Below, one piece after another: positions 17,312 through 30,113 of a DNA stretch of 64,000 nt (position 1 is its first letter; each line of letters begins with the position of its first letter). Origin of the DNA: HXMU1420-2 sp017643305. Its GTDB lineage: Bacteria; Pseudomonadota; Alphaproteobacteria; Rhodobacterales; Rhodobacteraceae. Both the position numbers and the translations under genes were made by a program. The stretch spans positions 372,001 to 436,000 of the forward strand of contig OZ244249.1 in the NCBI GenBank assembly GCA_965217135.1, given 5' to 3'. The notes under the pieces were generated by a model. The model was not told where the DNA came from, did no database searches, and worked only from the letters and a program-made list of their open reading frames with translations.

Positions 17312-17585
17312 TCCGCGCTTCACCCGCTTCAGGATGTTATTGCCATGAGTCGCTCGGTGACTCGGGGAGCGATTCAGCTGATCTGGGGATATTCTTGGGG
17401 ACAAGTCTGTGAGTATCACAATATCTGGTAGGATATGCTCCTGTGAGTCGAATGTGCTGCCCAGCGATTCTGATGGCGCTAACGCTGCAGTGTGGGTGTC
17501 TGTAAGTTTTTCACATCACAAGCCATCGAAATTTAACAATTTTCCAAAAAGTTCAAAAAAAAATCACGTTTCTCAAAAAAAGGGC
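17312..17585. other. intergenic stretch without recognised gene
   Basis: Read on both strands. A GAGTC-N7-GACTC inverted repeat lies near 17347-17364, and the stretch becomes AT-rich (A-tracts between 17530 and 17580) toward the rRNA promoter, as expected of an UP element. Short open frames show no family resemblance. Confidence 0.5.
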
Positions 17586-17614
17586 TTGCGGCTCACCAGC
17601 CCAATACGTAAATA
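17586..17614 (+). promoter_or_regulatory. putative rRNA operon promoter
   Basis: TTGCGG at 17586-17591, a 17-base spacer, TAAATA at 17609-17614, preceded by an A/T-rich tract that can act as an UP element. It stands about 400 bases before the 16S 5' end, which gives a leader containing hairpins such as CTGTTTGT...ACAAACAG (about 17896-17944) and TCCTGATC...GATCAGGA (about 17951-17972) that may take part in antitermination or RNase III processing. No other gene is seen between 17615 and 18020. Confidence 0.6.
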
Positions 17615-18020
17615 CCCCCTCACCGGCCGCGCTGAGGCGCACAACGGAACGCCAGACGGAACAACGGAGCGACGCTCCAGAGTGAAGCGAGGCAAAAAAA
17701 CTTTGAGGTAACTGAGGCGGGGCGCGCCAGAGAGAAAGGGCGCATCCAGTCGATTTTGTCTCTACGCTATTTGAAATTGTTATATCTGAAGAGATATGTG
17801 GGCGGTTTGGTTCTTTCGATGGATCAAATCAACGCATATCAAACTACCTAGGGTGATGATCTGATCAGATCCCGATGATGGATAGTCAGCTTCACTGTTT
17901 GTACGGCTTTCGGTTTCTTATGAAACCTGAAGCACAACAAACAGAGACAGTCCTGATCTTAGCCGATCAGGAATGATGTGCAGAGGTTCGAACGTCAAGG
18001 ATAAGCTGGTAACAGCTTTT

Positions 18021-19489
<1,469 letters not shown>

Positions 19490-19619
19490 GATCCTAGATT
19501 GATGGTTCGCCATCAACGTGGATCACTTAGCAAGATCGGCAAACAAAGCCGATCAAACATCATACGGACCAGGCCGTCCTCATATCTCTTCAGAATTTCA
19601 CACGGGCTGCCGCCCGTTT

Positions 19620-19696
<77 letters not shown>

Positions 19697-19723
19697 TATT
19701 TCAGGTGATGTGGTGCCTGGTAT

Positions 19724-19799
19724 GGGGCCTTAGCTCAGCTGGGAGAGCGCCTGATTTGCATTCAGGAGGTCAGGAGTTCGATCCTCCTAGGCTCCACCA
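19724..19799 (+). tRNA. tRNA-Ala(TGC)
   Basis: GGGGCCTTAGCTCAGCTGGGAGAG start, anticodon loop TTTGCAT (anticodon TGC), T-arm GAGTTCGATCCTC, encoded CCA. Second spacer tRNA. The coding gene that follows begins 44 bases later. Confidence 0.98.
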
Positions 19800-19804
19800 A
19801 CCAA

Positions 19805-19841
19805 CGTCTTGTTTCGCGACGACAAACAAGCATAGAAGACG
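19805..19841 (+). promoter_or_regulatory. hairpin-forming leader of the spacer-encoded glycosyltransferase
   Basis: CTTGTTT (19808-19814) pairs with AAACAAG (19824-19830), and CGTCTT (19805-19810) is complementary to AAGACG (19836-19841), which lies in the ribosome-binding position before ATG 19844. The two pairings share bases and so are alternatives. The Shine-Dalgarno-like GAAGAC is weak and could be hidden by the second pairing. Structure was inferred by eye. Confidence 0.4.
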
Positions 19842-19843
19842 GC

Positions 19844-20710
19844 ATGAAGGTTTGTGCAGTCACTATGGTCTACCGAGACTACTGGGCTTTGTCACAGTGG
19901 TACCGTCACTATGGCAAGCAGCTTGGCGAGCAGAACCTATTCATCATTGCCCACGGCCATGATCCGAAGGTTCAAAGTATATGTCCGCAAGCCAGCGTGA
20001 TAACGATTGCAAGGGAAAAGCTGGATGGTTTTGACTGGGTGCGAGGCCAGTTTTTGAACAAATTTCAAGCATCGCTGCTTGAATTGTATGACTGGGTTAT
20101 ACGGACTGATGCAGACGAGTTGATCTGCCTCGATCCGGAGCAGCACACAAGCTTCTCAACGTTTTTCGCCAATCAGGCAAGCACCGCGGTGTTTGCGCTG
20201 GGCCTGGACCTTGCGGAACGTGCTGACGACACGCCGCTAAAAGAGAGTGCAAACGTGTTCGATTATCGCGACCTTGCGTTGTTCAGCGGTCATTACAGCA
20301 AAGCTTTTGCCGTGCGGAAGCCGGAAAATCTTGTGCGTCACGGCGTGCAGGTGAGGCCCAGACAAGCTCGCTGGTTCCAGTTCAATATGCCCGAAGGCGC
20401 TTATTTGGTTCATCTCAAATATGCCAACAGGCATGCATTGGCTGAGGCAAACAAGCACCGGTCCGAAACTGCCAACAGACCCGGAAAGGGGCTGCCTGGA
20501 ACGGCATGGCGCAAAGCAAACGAGGACGCCAAACAGTTCTTCGATCGCATCGAAAGTTTGCCGAGTTCCTCGTGGGAAGAAGCGCGGGACGAAGCAATCG
20601 GGCGTCTTCGGGATGACGCTAAGCGCGACACCAAAATCGGGCTAGTTCGCGCAAGGCAACTGAAGTTCAGGAAGTGCACTTCACTTCCAAGCTGGTTCCA
20701 GTCACTATGA
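19844..20710 (+). CDS. glycosyltransferase family 2-like protein encoded inside the rRNA operon spacer
   Basis: 288 residues, an intact frame in the same direction as the rRNA, between tRNA-Ala and 23S. The N-terminus MKVCAVTMVYRDYWALSQWYRHYGKQLG has the pattern of GT-A transferases in the Glyco_tranf_2_4/GT92-like group (start of the nucleotide-binding strand, then a Tyr/Trp-rich helix). DWVIRTDADELICL at about residues 83-96 supplies the DxD metal motif. A third block (GAYLVHLKYAN) has a conserved-looking His. There are no membrane segments or signal peptide, so it is predicted cytoplasmic. The C-terminal 80 residues are charged. It probably depends on rRNA transcription. Codon use appears less GC-rich than the flanking chromosomal genes, suggesting acquisition. 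Acceptor and donor sugar are unknown. Confidence 0.8.
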   Translation: MKVCAVTMVYRDYWALSQWYRHYGKQLGEQNLFIIAHGHDPKVQSICPQASVITIAREKLDGFDWVRGQFLNKFQASLLELYDWVIRTDADELICLDPEQHTSFSTFFANQASTAVFALGLDLAERADDTPLKESANVFDYRDLALFSGHYSKAFAVRKPENLVRHGVQVRPRQARWFQFNMPEGAYLVHLKYANRHALAEANKHRSETANRPGKGLPGTAWRKANEDAKQFFDRIESLPSSSWEEARDEAIGRLRDDAKRDTKIGLVRARQLKFRKCTSLPSWFQSL

Positions 20711-20717
20711 TCCGATC

Positions 20718-20743
20718 AGCAAGCACATCACGATGTGCTTGCT
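20718..20743 (+). other. perfect 12-bp hairpin just after the spacer glycosyltransferase
   Basis: AGCAAGCACATC-ac-GATGTGCTTGCT, seven bases after the stop codon. No T-run follows, so it would not be expected to terminate transcription of the downstream 23S; more likely it protects the 3' end of the message or is an RNase III processing site. Confidence 0.6.
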
Positions 20744-21071
20744 CGTCCGATCAGGACGATAACTGACATCGTAAAGAGAGATACAATACAACACTGCTTG
20801 GGATCCTGAAGTAACAGGAAACCTCCGCAAGGTGCCTACGGGCAAGCTGTTGGATCGGGTGCTTCCTCGCCCGCCTGACAGTATGCTTTGCAGAAACGAG
20901 CAGCGTTGACCAAGTCAAGTACACTAACCAGGTGCATTCGTAAGGATGTACCTATTGTTCCTGCTGACCGACATCAGCAGGAGCGGGATAGTATGCTTTT
21001 GGTTCAGAAGAATGGGCCGGTTGTTACCAGCTTCCAGCCCGTGTCAGGCGCAAGCCTGTCTTTTTCTGGAT
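20744..21071 (+). other. pre-23S spacer and processing stalk (5' side)
   Basis: No gene. GGGATAGTATGCTTT (20985-20999) is complementary, with one bulge, to AAAGCATACATCCC (23928-23941), and the 16-base segment 21066-21081 is perfectly complementary to 23889-23904. ACCAAGTCA near 20911-20919 can also pair with TGACTTGGT near 23944. Together these form the stalk that RNase III cuts to release 23S. The coding gene lies outside (5' of) this stalk. Confidence 0.7.
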
Positions 21072-21072
21072 C

Positions 21073-23899
<2,827 letters not shown>

Positions 23900-23966
23900 T
23901 CCAGTAAAAGATAGGTTTTACGGATCCAAAGCATACATCCCAATGACTTGGTACAAAGGTTTTCTC

Positions 23967-24084
<118 letters not shown>

Positions 24085-24131
24085 TAGTAAGCCTTTGTCC
24101 CTGTATCTCTCGCTACGATGTTCTGAAAAAC

Positions 24132-24157
24132 GCCGCCTCCTTAGGCGGCTTTTTTTT
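24132..24157 (+). terminator. intrinsic terminator after 5S rRNA
   Basis: GCCGCCT-cctt-AGGCGGC followed by eight T. The strong signal implies that the tRNA-fMet at 24888 is either read through or has its own promoter. Confidence 0.9.
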
Positions 24158-24190
24158 GTTTTGCGCGCGCAAAACAGCACATTCTGCCTG

Positions 24191-24800
24191 TCAGTCGATC
24201 ACTAGGTTTTTCGAAAGCCGGTATATCGTCGAATCCAGAAATTTCAGGACATCGCTCTTGCCGAATTTCAGCAAAGCATGGTCATTCTTGTGTGAGCCGA
24301 ATTCCACCAGAACATCGGAAATCGCAAATTGCCGGACCGCGGATCCGCAGACGGCGCTAATTCGTCCATGTTGTTTTCGAAATCTCTGATCTGGTCCTTG
24401 TCTTGGCCTTTCCCGCCGGTATCCCACAGAATAGATTCACCGACCGTACAGACCACCCCGCCACCAGATCGATGCACAACCGAGCGCTTTCTGCCAGAAA
24501 TCCTATGACGCCATCAAAGATCGAATTCGGGGCATGGATCCAACTCCGGTCTACCCATTGCATAGTGCGATGCTTCGAACCGCTCCGGCCACGATTTGCA
24601 GTCAACCAGATTTTCGAACAGGTCATAGTCCTGATAAATGCGACCGTCTCCATGGCGCTGCAGCACCGAAATTTCATAGATCGGACCCAACTCAATAAAG
24701 TCAGAGACTGGAAAGTTGTAAACTCAGCAGCACAGTCACCCATATGGCGTTTCGTCACAAATTCGCGGTCGTGCGCCTGTGGATTCCAAACCGGTGAGAC
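24191..24800 (-). pseudogene. broken remnant of an RTX-type (haemolysin-like calcium-binding) protein gene
   Basis: On the minus strand the protein can be followed only by changing frame. One frame gives DFIELGPIYEISVLQRHGDGRIYQDYDLFENLVDC then a stop near 24520; another gives LWDTGGKGQDKDQIRDFENNMDEL; a third gives FAISDVLVEFGSHKNDHALLKFGKSDVLKFLDST and ends LSKNLVID at the stop 24191. DTGGxGxDxIxDFENxxDEL followed by VLVEFG-type blocks is how RTX C-termini of roseobacter secreted proteins look. At least two frameshifts and the loss of the 5' end mean that it is dead. Family assignment is by eye. Confidence 0.5.
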
Positions 24801-24887
24801 CGATTTTATGACAGTTTATTGACGCCTTACGCGCCTTCTGCCCTTGCAGTCCCCAACGACTCGCAATACACGGTCTAAATGATTTGG

Positions 24888-24964
<77 letters not shown>

Positions 24965-25103
24965 AAATCCCCTAAAAATCTAGCTATTCTCCCGGTTCGC
25001 CTGCGAGGCCTAATAGCGGGCACAGTCGTTGGTCATCCGACATGCTTGCTCGACCGGGCCCAAGACGGCAGTTTGGATGCGAATGCGCAACGGAGGGGTA
25101 AGC

Positions 25104-25781
25104 ATGTCAACAGCACTCATCATCGGAGCAGGGACCGGGCTTTCTGCATCGTTAGCCCGCCAATTGCACGCGCGTGGCCACAACCTGGTGCTGGCAGCGC
25201 GCAACACCAGCGATCTGGGTGATCTGGCGCAGGAAACCGGCGCTACGCTGGTTGATTGCAACGCGCGCGACCGGGCGGATATGGACCGCTTGTTTTCCAC
25301 GGTCGATGCAACAGGCAGCCCGCTGGACATTGCCATTTACAATCCCAGCGCCCGAGTGCGCGGCCCGGTCGATGAGGTTGACCCGGAAGCGGTGGAAAAC
25401 GCTATTCTCGTGTCTGGCTACGGCGCGTTCCTGATGGCGCATCATGCGGTGCAGCGCATGCGCCCGCGCGGGAAGGGGGCGTTGCTGTTCACCGGGGCGT
25501 CTGCGGGGGTAAAGGGATTTGCCAATTCGTCGTCCTTCGCGATGGGGAAATTTGCGCTGCGCGGGCTTTGCCAGGCGTTGGCGCGGGAACTGCACCCGCA
25601 GGGCATCCATGTCGGGCATTTCGTGATCGACGGTGGTATCGCCAAGGTGGATACCGAAAACGAAAACGCCGCGTGGCTGGACCCTGACGCCATCGCGCAA
25701 AGCTATATGCATTTCCTCGACCAACACCGGTCGTCTTGGGCGTGGGAGATGGAGCTGCGGCCCTGGGTCGAACGGTTCTGA
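25104..25781 (+). CDS. SDR-family protein with Phe in place of the catalytic Tyr
   Basis: 225 residues from ATG 25104 with GGAGGGG upstream. The Rossmann N-terminus ALIIGAGTGLSASLARQL (GxGxS variant), DCNARDRADMDRLF, YNPSARVRGPV (NNAG equivalent changed to NPSA) and FTGASAG (catalytic Ser) are SDR marks. The YxxxK site reads FAMGK, so the proton-donating Tyr is Phe. The ending VIDGGIA is typical of a subgroup of short SDRs. Either it uses a different chemistry or it is a binding protein; the substrate is unknown. The MFS carrier 54 bases downstream is in the same direction and may be co-transcribed. Confidence 0.85.
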   Translation: MSTALIIGAGTGLSASLARQLHARGHNLVLAARNTSDLGDLAQETGATLVDCNARDRADMDRLFSTVDATGSPLDIAIYNPSARVRGPVDEVDPEAVENAILVSGYGAFLMAHHAVQRMRPRGKGALLFTGASAGVKGFANSSSFAMGKFALRGLCQALARELHPQGIHVGHFVIDGGIAKVDTENENAAWLDPDAIAQSYMHFLDQHRSSWAWEMELRPWVERF

Positions 25782-25835
25782 TACGCGGCAAAACTGGCGC
25801 TATACAAGCCCGCCCAACGCTCATAGCGTGCCTCC

Positions 25836-27053
25836 ATGACACGTGATGTGCACGACAGCCCCTACGCTTGGCTCCGCCTGCTGATCACCTTGCTGATCGC
25901 TACGATCGCCAATGTCGGCATCTGGGCGGTAGTTGTGATCCTGCCAGATGTGGAGGCGGAATTCGGTGCCAGCCGCGCGGCGGCGTCTGCTCCTTATACA
26001 CTGACCATGGTTGGCTTTGCCGCTGGAAACCTGGTGATCGGACGGTTGGTTGACCGGTTTAGGGTGACACTGGCGCTCAGCGCGGCGGCGGTGCTGTCGG
26101 GAGTGTCATTTGCGCTGTCTGCGCTGTCGCCCAACATCGTGGTGTTTTCGGTGCTGCATTTGTTTCTGGGGCTGGGTACTGGCGTGGGGTTCGGCCCGCT
26201 CATGGCGGACATTTCGCATTGGTTCATCCGCCGCCGGGGCATTGCCGTAGCCATCACCGCCAGCGGCAATTACCTGTCGGGCGCGATCTGGCCCTTGCTG
26301 ATGTCGGGTATTCTGGCCGATGGCAGCTGGCGGCAGGCCTATCTGCTGCTGGGGCTTGCCTCGGTTGTTGGTGTGATCCCATTGTCCCTACTTTTGCGCC
26401 GCAAACTGCCCGAAACAGCGCAGGGCGCGGCCGAGGCGGCGGCGGCGTTGCGGTCGCAAAGCGTTGGGCTCTCGCCCCGCGCGCTGCAATATCTGCTGGG
26501 GCTGGCGGGCATCGGGTGCTGCGTGGCCATGTCCATGCCGCAGGTCCATATCGTCGCCTATTGCGTCGGGTTGGGCTATGGCCCAGCGGTGGGCGCGGAA
26601 ATGTTGTCGCTGATGCTGCTCGGCGGGGTGATCAGCCGGATTGTTTCGGGCTTGCTGGCTGACCGGCTGGGCGGGGTGCGGACGTTATTATTGGGTTCGG
26701 TCCTGCAATGCATCGCGCTGTTTTTCTATCTTCCGTATGACGGGATGGTGTCGCTTTACGTTGTCAGCGCCATTTTTGGCCTGTCACAGGGCGGGATCGT
26801 GCCCAGCTACGCGCTGGTTGTGCGGGAATACATGCCCGCGCGGGAGGCTGGCGCGCGGGTGGGTTTTGTCATCATGATGACGGTGCTGGGTATGGCTATT
26901 GGCGGCTGGTTGTCCGGAGCCATCTATGACCTGACCGGCAGCTACTTCTGGGCTTTTCTGAACGGGATCGTTTGGAATTTCGTTAATATAGGCATTGTGC
27001 TGATGCTGCTGATCCGGTCGCGTCCGCGAGAACAGCAAATAGTTGCGGCCTGA
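25836..27053 (+). CDS. MFS transporter (monocarboxylate/oxalate-formate-like)
   Basis: 405 residues with 12 predicted membrane segments and a short loop after the sixth (RRKLPETAQGAAEAAAALRSQ). GRLVDRFRVTLAL is the loop 2-3 MFS signature, and LADRLGGVRTLLLG is its repeat in the second half. The pattern resembles the MCT/OFA branch, which carries small organic acids. The substrate is not readable; the SDR gene upstream suggests an organic acid or alcohol. Confidence 0.87.
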   Translation: MTRDVHDSPYAWLRLLITLLIATIANVGIWAVVVILPDVEAEFGASRAAASAPYTLTMVGFAAGNLVIGRLVDRFRVTLALSAAAVLSGVSFALSALSPNIVVFSVLHLFLGLGTGVGFGPLMADISHWFIRRRGIAVAITASGNYLSGAIWPLLMSGILADGSWRQAYLLLGLASVVGVIPLSLLLRRKLPETAQGAAEAAAALRSQSVGLSPRALQYLLGLAGIGCCVAMSMPQVHIVAYCVGLGYGPAVGAEMLSLMLLGGVISRIVSGLLADRLGGVRTLLLGSVLQCIALFFYLPYDGMVSLYVVSAIFGLSQGGIVPSYALVVREYMPAREAGARVGFVIMMTVLGMAIGGWLSGAIYDLTGSYFWAFLNGIVWNFVNIGIVLMLLIRSRPREQQIVAA

Positions 27054-27119
27054 TCCGGCCCCCATTCTAACACTCCCCCTGAATGACCGAGCGGACTAGT
27101 GTAGTGCGAGGGTGAGATT

Positions 27120-28019
27120 TCAGCTCAGGTGGCGTTCGCCGCGTTCGCGTGCCAGATCGATCTGCCGCTGGCGTTCGCGGAACCGTTCCTTATCTGCGTC
27201 CGAGGTTTCGTCAACGCACAGATGGCAACAAACCCCGCGTTCATACTCCGGCCGCGCCCGGTCTTCCGGCAGTATCGGACGACGACAGCCATGGCACAGC
27301 TCGTGCGGCCCTTCGACCAATCCGTGCCCCACGCTCACCCGGTTATCGAAGACAAAACATTCACCCTGCCAAAGGCTTTCGTCCTGCGGCACGTCTTCAA
27401 GGTACTTAAGGATCCCGCCTTTGAGGTGAAACACCTCTTCCACCCCCTGACCCAACAGGTAGTTGGTGGATTTCTCGCACCGGATACCCCCGGTACAGAA
27501 CATAGCGATGCGCTTGTTTTGGAAGCGGTCCTTGTTGGCCTCCCACCACGCTGGAAACTCGCCAAAAGACTGGGTTTCCGGGTCCACTGCGCCTTCGAAC
27601 GTGCCAATGGCGATCTCATAGTCGTTCCGCGTGTCGATCACTGCCACATCCGGCGCGCTGATCAACGCGTTCCAATCTTTGGGCGTGACGTAGTTTCCAA
27701 CCTTGGCCCGCGGGTCCACGTCGGGCTGACCCATGGTGACGATCTCTTTTTTCAGCCGAACTTTCATACGCGAAAATGGCGGTTCGGCCGCGGTGCTTTC
27801 CTTCCACTCCAGATCCGAACAGCCCGGCAGCCCGCGCAGATGCACCAACGCTGCGTCGATCCCGGCGCGGGACCCCGCGATAGTGCCATTCACCCCCTCG
27901 CGCGCCAACAGCAAAGTACCCTTGACGCCTTCGCGCTGACAAAGGTCCAACAGCGGCCCGCGTAGCGCGGCAGGGTCCGCAAACGGTGTGAAATGATACA
28001 GAGCAGCGACAATATACAT
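27120..28019 (-). CDS. trhO: tRNA uridine(34) hydroxylase, rhodanese type
   Basis: 299 residues. N-terminal acylphosphatase-like domain (MYIVAALYHFTPF...LLAREGVNGTIAG), then a rhodanese domain with VIDTRNDYEIAIGTFEGAVDP and the active-site loop MFCTGGIRCEKS (Cys175 and Cys181), and a C-terminal Cys-rich part (HELCHGCRRPI...CCHLCVDE). This is the TrhO/YceA layout; the enzyme makes 5-hydroxyuridine at position 34 of certain tRNAs. Monocistronic on the minus strand. Confidence 0.95.
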   Translation of the reverse strand: MYIVAALYHFTPFADPAALRGPLLDLCQREGVKGTLLLAREGVNGTIAGSRAGIDAALVHLRGLPGCSDLEWKESTAAEPPFSRMKVRLKKEIVTMGQPDVDPRAKVGNYVTPKDWNALISAPDVAVIDTRNDYEIAIGTFEGAVDPETQSFGEFPAWWEANKDRFQNKRIAMFCTGGIRCEKSTNYLLGQGVEEVFHLKGGILKYLEDVPQDESLWQGECFVFDNRVSVGHGLVEGPHELCHGCRRPILPEDRARPEYERGVCCHLCVDETSDADKERFRERQRQIDLARERGERHLS

Positions 28020-28059
28020 AGTGGCTGTCTACGCCTCTGAACCCGCCAGCGCCAGCGCC

Positions 28060-29283
28060 TCAATGCAGCGCCGCACGCAGTGCCAGTCCGCTGGCCACTG
28101 CCGTGAAGATCTCGGAGGTTTCCGGTACGGCCTGCGGGAACATCGCCTCAATCCGGCTGCGAATGGCGCGCATCTGGCTGGACCCGCCCACGTAAACCAC
28201 CCGGTCGATGCTGTCTGCCGTACAGCCCGCCAGCGCCAGCGTTTCTGCCGCGCAGTCGGCAATCAAGTCACAGCAATCTGCCAGCAGCTCTGCCGCGCTG
28301 TCCGCTGGGATCAGCGCCTGCAGCCCGCGTTCGACCACATCCAGCACCACCCGGCCTGTTGGTTCTGCGTTTGCCTCGATCTTGCCCCGTTCCACCGCAT
28401 AGGCCACGTCATGGCCCAGATGCATGTCAAGAACAGTCGCCAGCCGGTCAAACCTCTCCGACTCGGGCGCCAGCTGCACCCAGCGCCGTACATCCCGCAG
28501 CAGGCTGGGCGTGTAAACAAAGGCAATCTTTTCCCAGGTCGCCAGGTCATGGAACAACGCGCGCGGGGCCGTGTGCGACCCGGCACCGAGCTCATTTCCG
28601 ATCTTCGCGCCGTAGCCCAGCAACGGCATCGCATGCGCGAGGCTCAGCACCTTATCGAAATCGGTACCCCCCTGCCGGATGCCCTGACTGGCTAGAATGT
28701 GGGTATCGGCCCCATCCGAATCACAGACCGTGAAATCCGACGTACCTCCGCCAATATCGACGATCAGCAACCGCCCGGTCCCGCCGGTGGCCAGCGCGGC
28801 GGCTTCGGGTTCTGGTAGGAAGGTCACGCTTTCGAACCCCGCCAGAGCATACGCATGTTCCAGATCTACTAGCGCCTGTGCATTTCGCTCAGGCGACGCG
28901 GAATGAAACCGTACCGGTCGCCCGGATACGGCATGGCGGACGGTCTGGCCAGTCGCCGCCTCGGTCCGCAGTCGGATTTCCCGCAGGAATCGCCCGATCA
29001 CATCCAGCAGCGTCAGCTTTTCGTTCAAAAACTGTCGCCGCTCCCGCGCCAGAGGCGTTCCCAGCACACTTTTCAACGCGCGCAGAAAACGGCCATTGCG
29101 CCCTTCGGTCATCGCAGTCACGGCCGCCTGCCCAAATAGGGTTTCACCGGAATCGAAATCCATGAAAATTACGGTCGGCAATGTGTCTGCGCCGTTTTCC
29201 AGCGCGATCAGCTGCGGCTTGCCATTTTGCACCACGCCCGCGGCGGTGTTGGACGTGCCGAAATCAATACCGAGAACTGCCAT
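28060..29283 (-). CDS. Hsp70-family protein (YegD-like)
   Basis: 407 residues from the ATG at 29283; an open frame of 20 more codons exists upstream without better signals. Actin-like ATPase motifs: LGIDFGTSNTAAGVV (phosphate 1), LLIVDIGGGTSDFTV (phosphate 2) and VVYVGGSSQMRAIRSRIEAMFP (adenosine). It has the nucleotide-binding domain but no substrate-binding domain, as in the YegD group, so it is not DnaK. It lies 40 bases from trhO and may be co-transcribed with it; function unknown. Confidence 0.9.
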   Translation of the reverse strand: MAVLGIDFGTSNTAAGVVQNGKPQLIALENGADTLPTVIFMDFDSGETLFGQAAVTAMTEGRNGRFLRALKSVLGTPLARERRQFLNEKLTLLDVIGRFLREIRLRTEAATGQTVRHAVSGRPVRFHSASPERNAQALVDLEHAYALAGFESVTFLPEPEAAALATGGTGRLLIVDIGGGTSDFTVCDSDGADTHILASQGIRQGGTDFDKVLSLAHAMPLLGYGAKIGNELGAGSHTAPRALFHDLATWEKIAFVYTPSLLRDVRRWVQLAPESERFDRLATVLDMHLGHDVAYAVERGKIEANAEPTGRVVLDVVERGLQALIPADSAAELLADCCDLIADCAAETLALAGCTADSIDRVVYVGGSSQMRAIRSRIEAMFPQAVPETSEIFTAVASGLALRAALH

Positions 29284-29397
29284 GAGACCCACCCGTGCTC
29301 GAGAAGAGGCGCGCCGGATACGCCCGCGTGCCGGGAATTGCAATTGTCATTTCGCCTGACACCCCCGATATTGGGCGCCGACCGCAGGAGAATTCAT

Positions 29398-29997
29398 ATG
29401 TCACAGGCTCTTATCGTCATCGACGTCCAGAATGACTTTTGCCCGGGCGGGGCGCTGGCCGTGTCCGAAGGCAACCAGATCGTGCCTCTCATCAACGCGA
29501 TGATGCCCGATTTCGACGCCGTGCTTCTGACGCAGGACTGGCACCCGGTAGGCCATTCCTCCTTTGCGTCGTCGCATGACGGAAAGATCCCATTTGAAAC
29601 CACGGAAATGCCCTATGGTACTCAGGTTTTATGGCCCGACCATTGCGTGCAGGGCAGCCCAGGCGCGGCGTTTCACCCCGACCTGCGCACCGACTGCGAC
29701 CTGATCATCCGCAAAGGTTTCCGTCCCGCGATCGACAGCTATTCCGCGTTTTTCGAAAACGACCAAACCACGCCAACAGGGCTGGAAGGCTACCTGCGCA
29801 CCCGGGGCATCGACAGCCTCGTCATGGTCGGGCTCGCTACCGATTTCTGCGTCCACTTCTCCGCTGTCGACGCCGCCCGTCTGGGGTTTGTCGTGGAAGT
29901 CCGCCTCTCCGCCTGCCGCGCGATCGACATGGATGGCTCGCTGGATGCGGCTTCGGAAGCGATGCGCAACTCAGGTGTGCGGCTGAGCCTGGACTAA
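29398..29997 (+). CDS. pncA: nicotinamidase
   Basis: 199 residues; AGGAG lies seven bases before ATG 29398. Isochorismatase-fold hydrolase with LIVIDVQNDFCPGGAL (Asp9), TQDWHPVGHSSFAS (metal ligands Asp47, His49), WPDHCVQGSPGA, LIIRKGF (Lys106) and LATDFCVHFS (nucleophile Cys151). It converts nicotinamide to nicotinate. The next gene, pncB, takes nicotinate onward, so the pair is an NAD salvage unit. Confidence 0.95.
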   Translation: MSQALIVIDVQNDFCPGGALAVSEGNQIVPLINAMMPDFDAVLLTQDWHPVGHSSFASSHDGKIPFETTEMPYGTQVLWPDHCVQGSPGAAFHPDLRTDCDLIIRKGFRPAIDSYSAFFENDQTTPTGLEGYLRTRGIDSLVMVGLATDFCVHFSAVDAARLGFVVEVRLSACRAIDMDGSLDAASEAMRNSGVRLSLD

Positions 29998-30113
29998 TCC
30001 TTTAAACCAACGCCTCAGACGGCAGCAAAATGCCTGAAATCTGCCTGTTTGCACTTTCATGATCTTTCCGGTTGGCCTTACAAAGGCGCAAACCGGCCTT
30101 GGGAGTATCCGTT

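Noticed and set aside
17409..17711. 100-codon open frame just before and across the rRNA promoter
   Set aside because: It overlaps the TTGCGG/TAAATA promoter and an AT-rich tract, has no family pattern, and would be disrupted by the promoter role.
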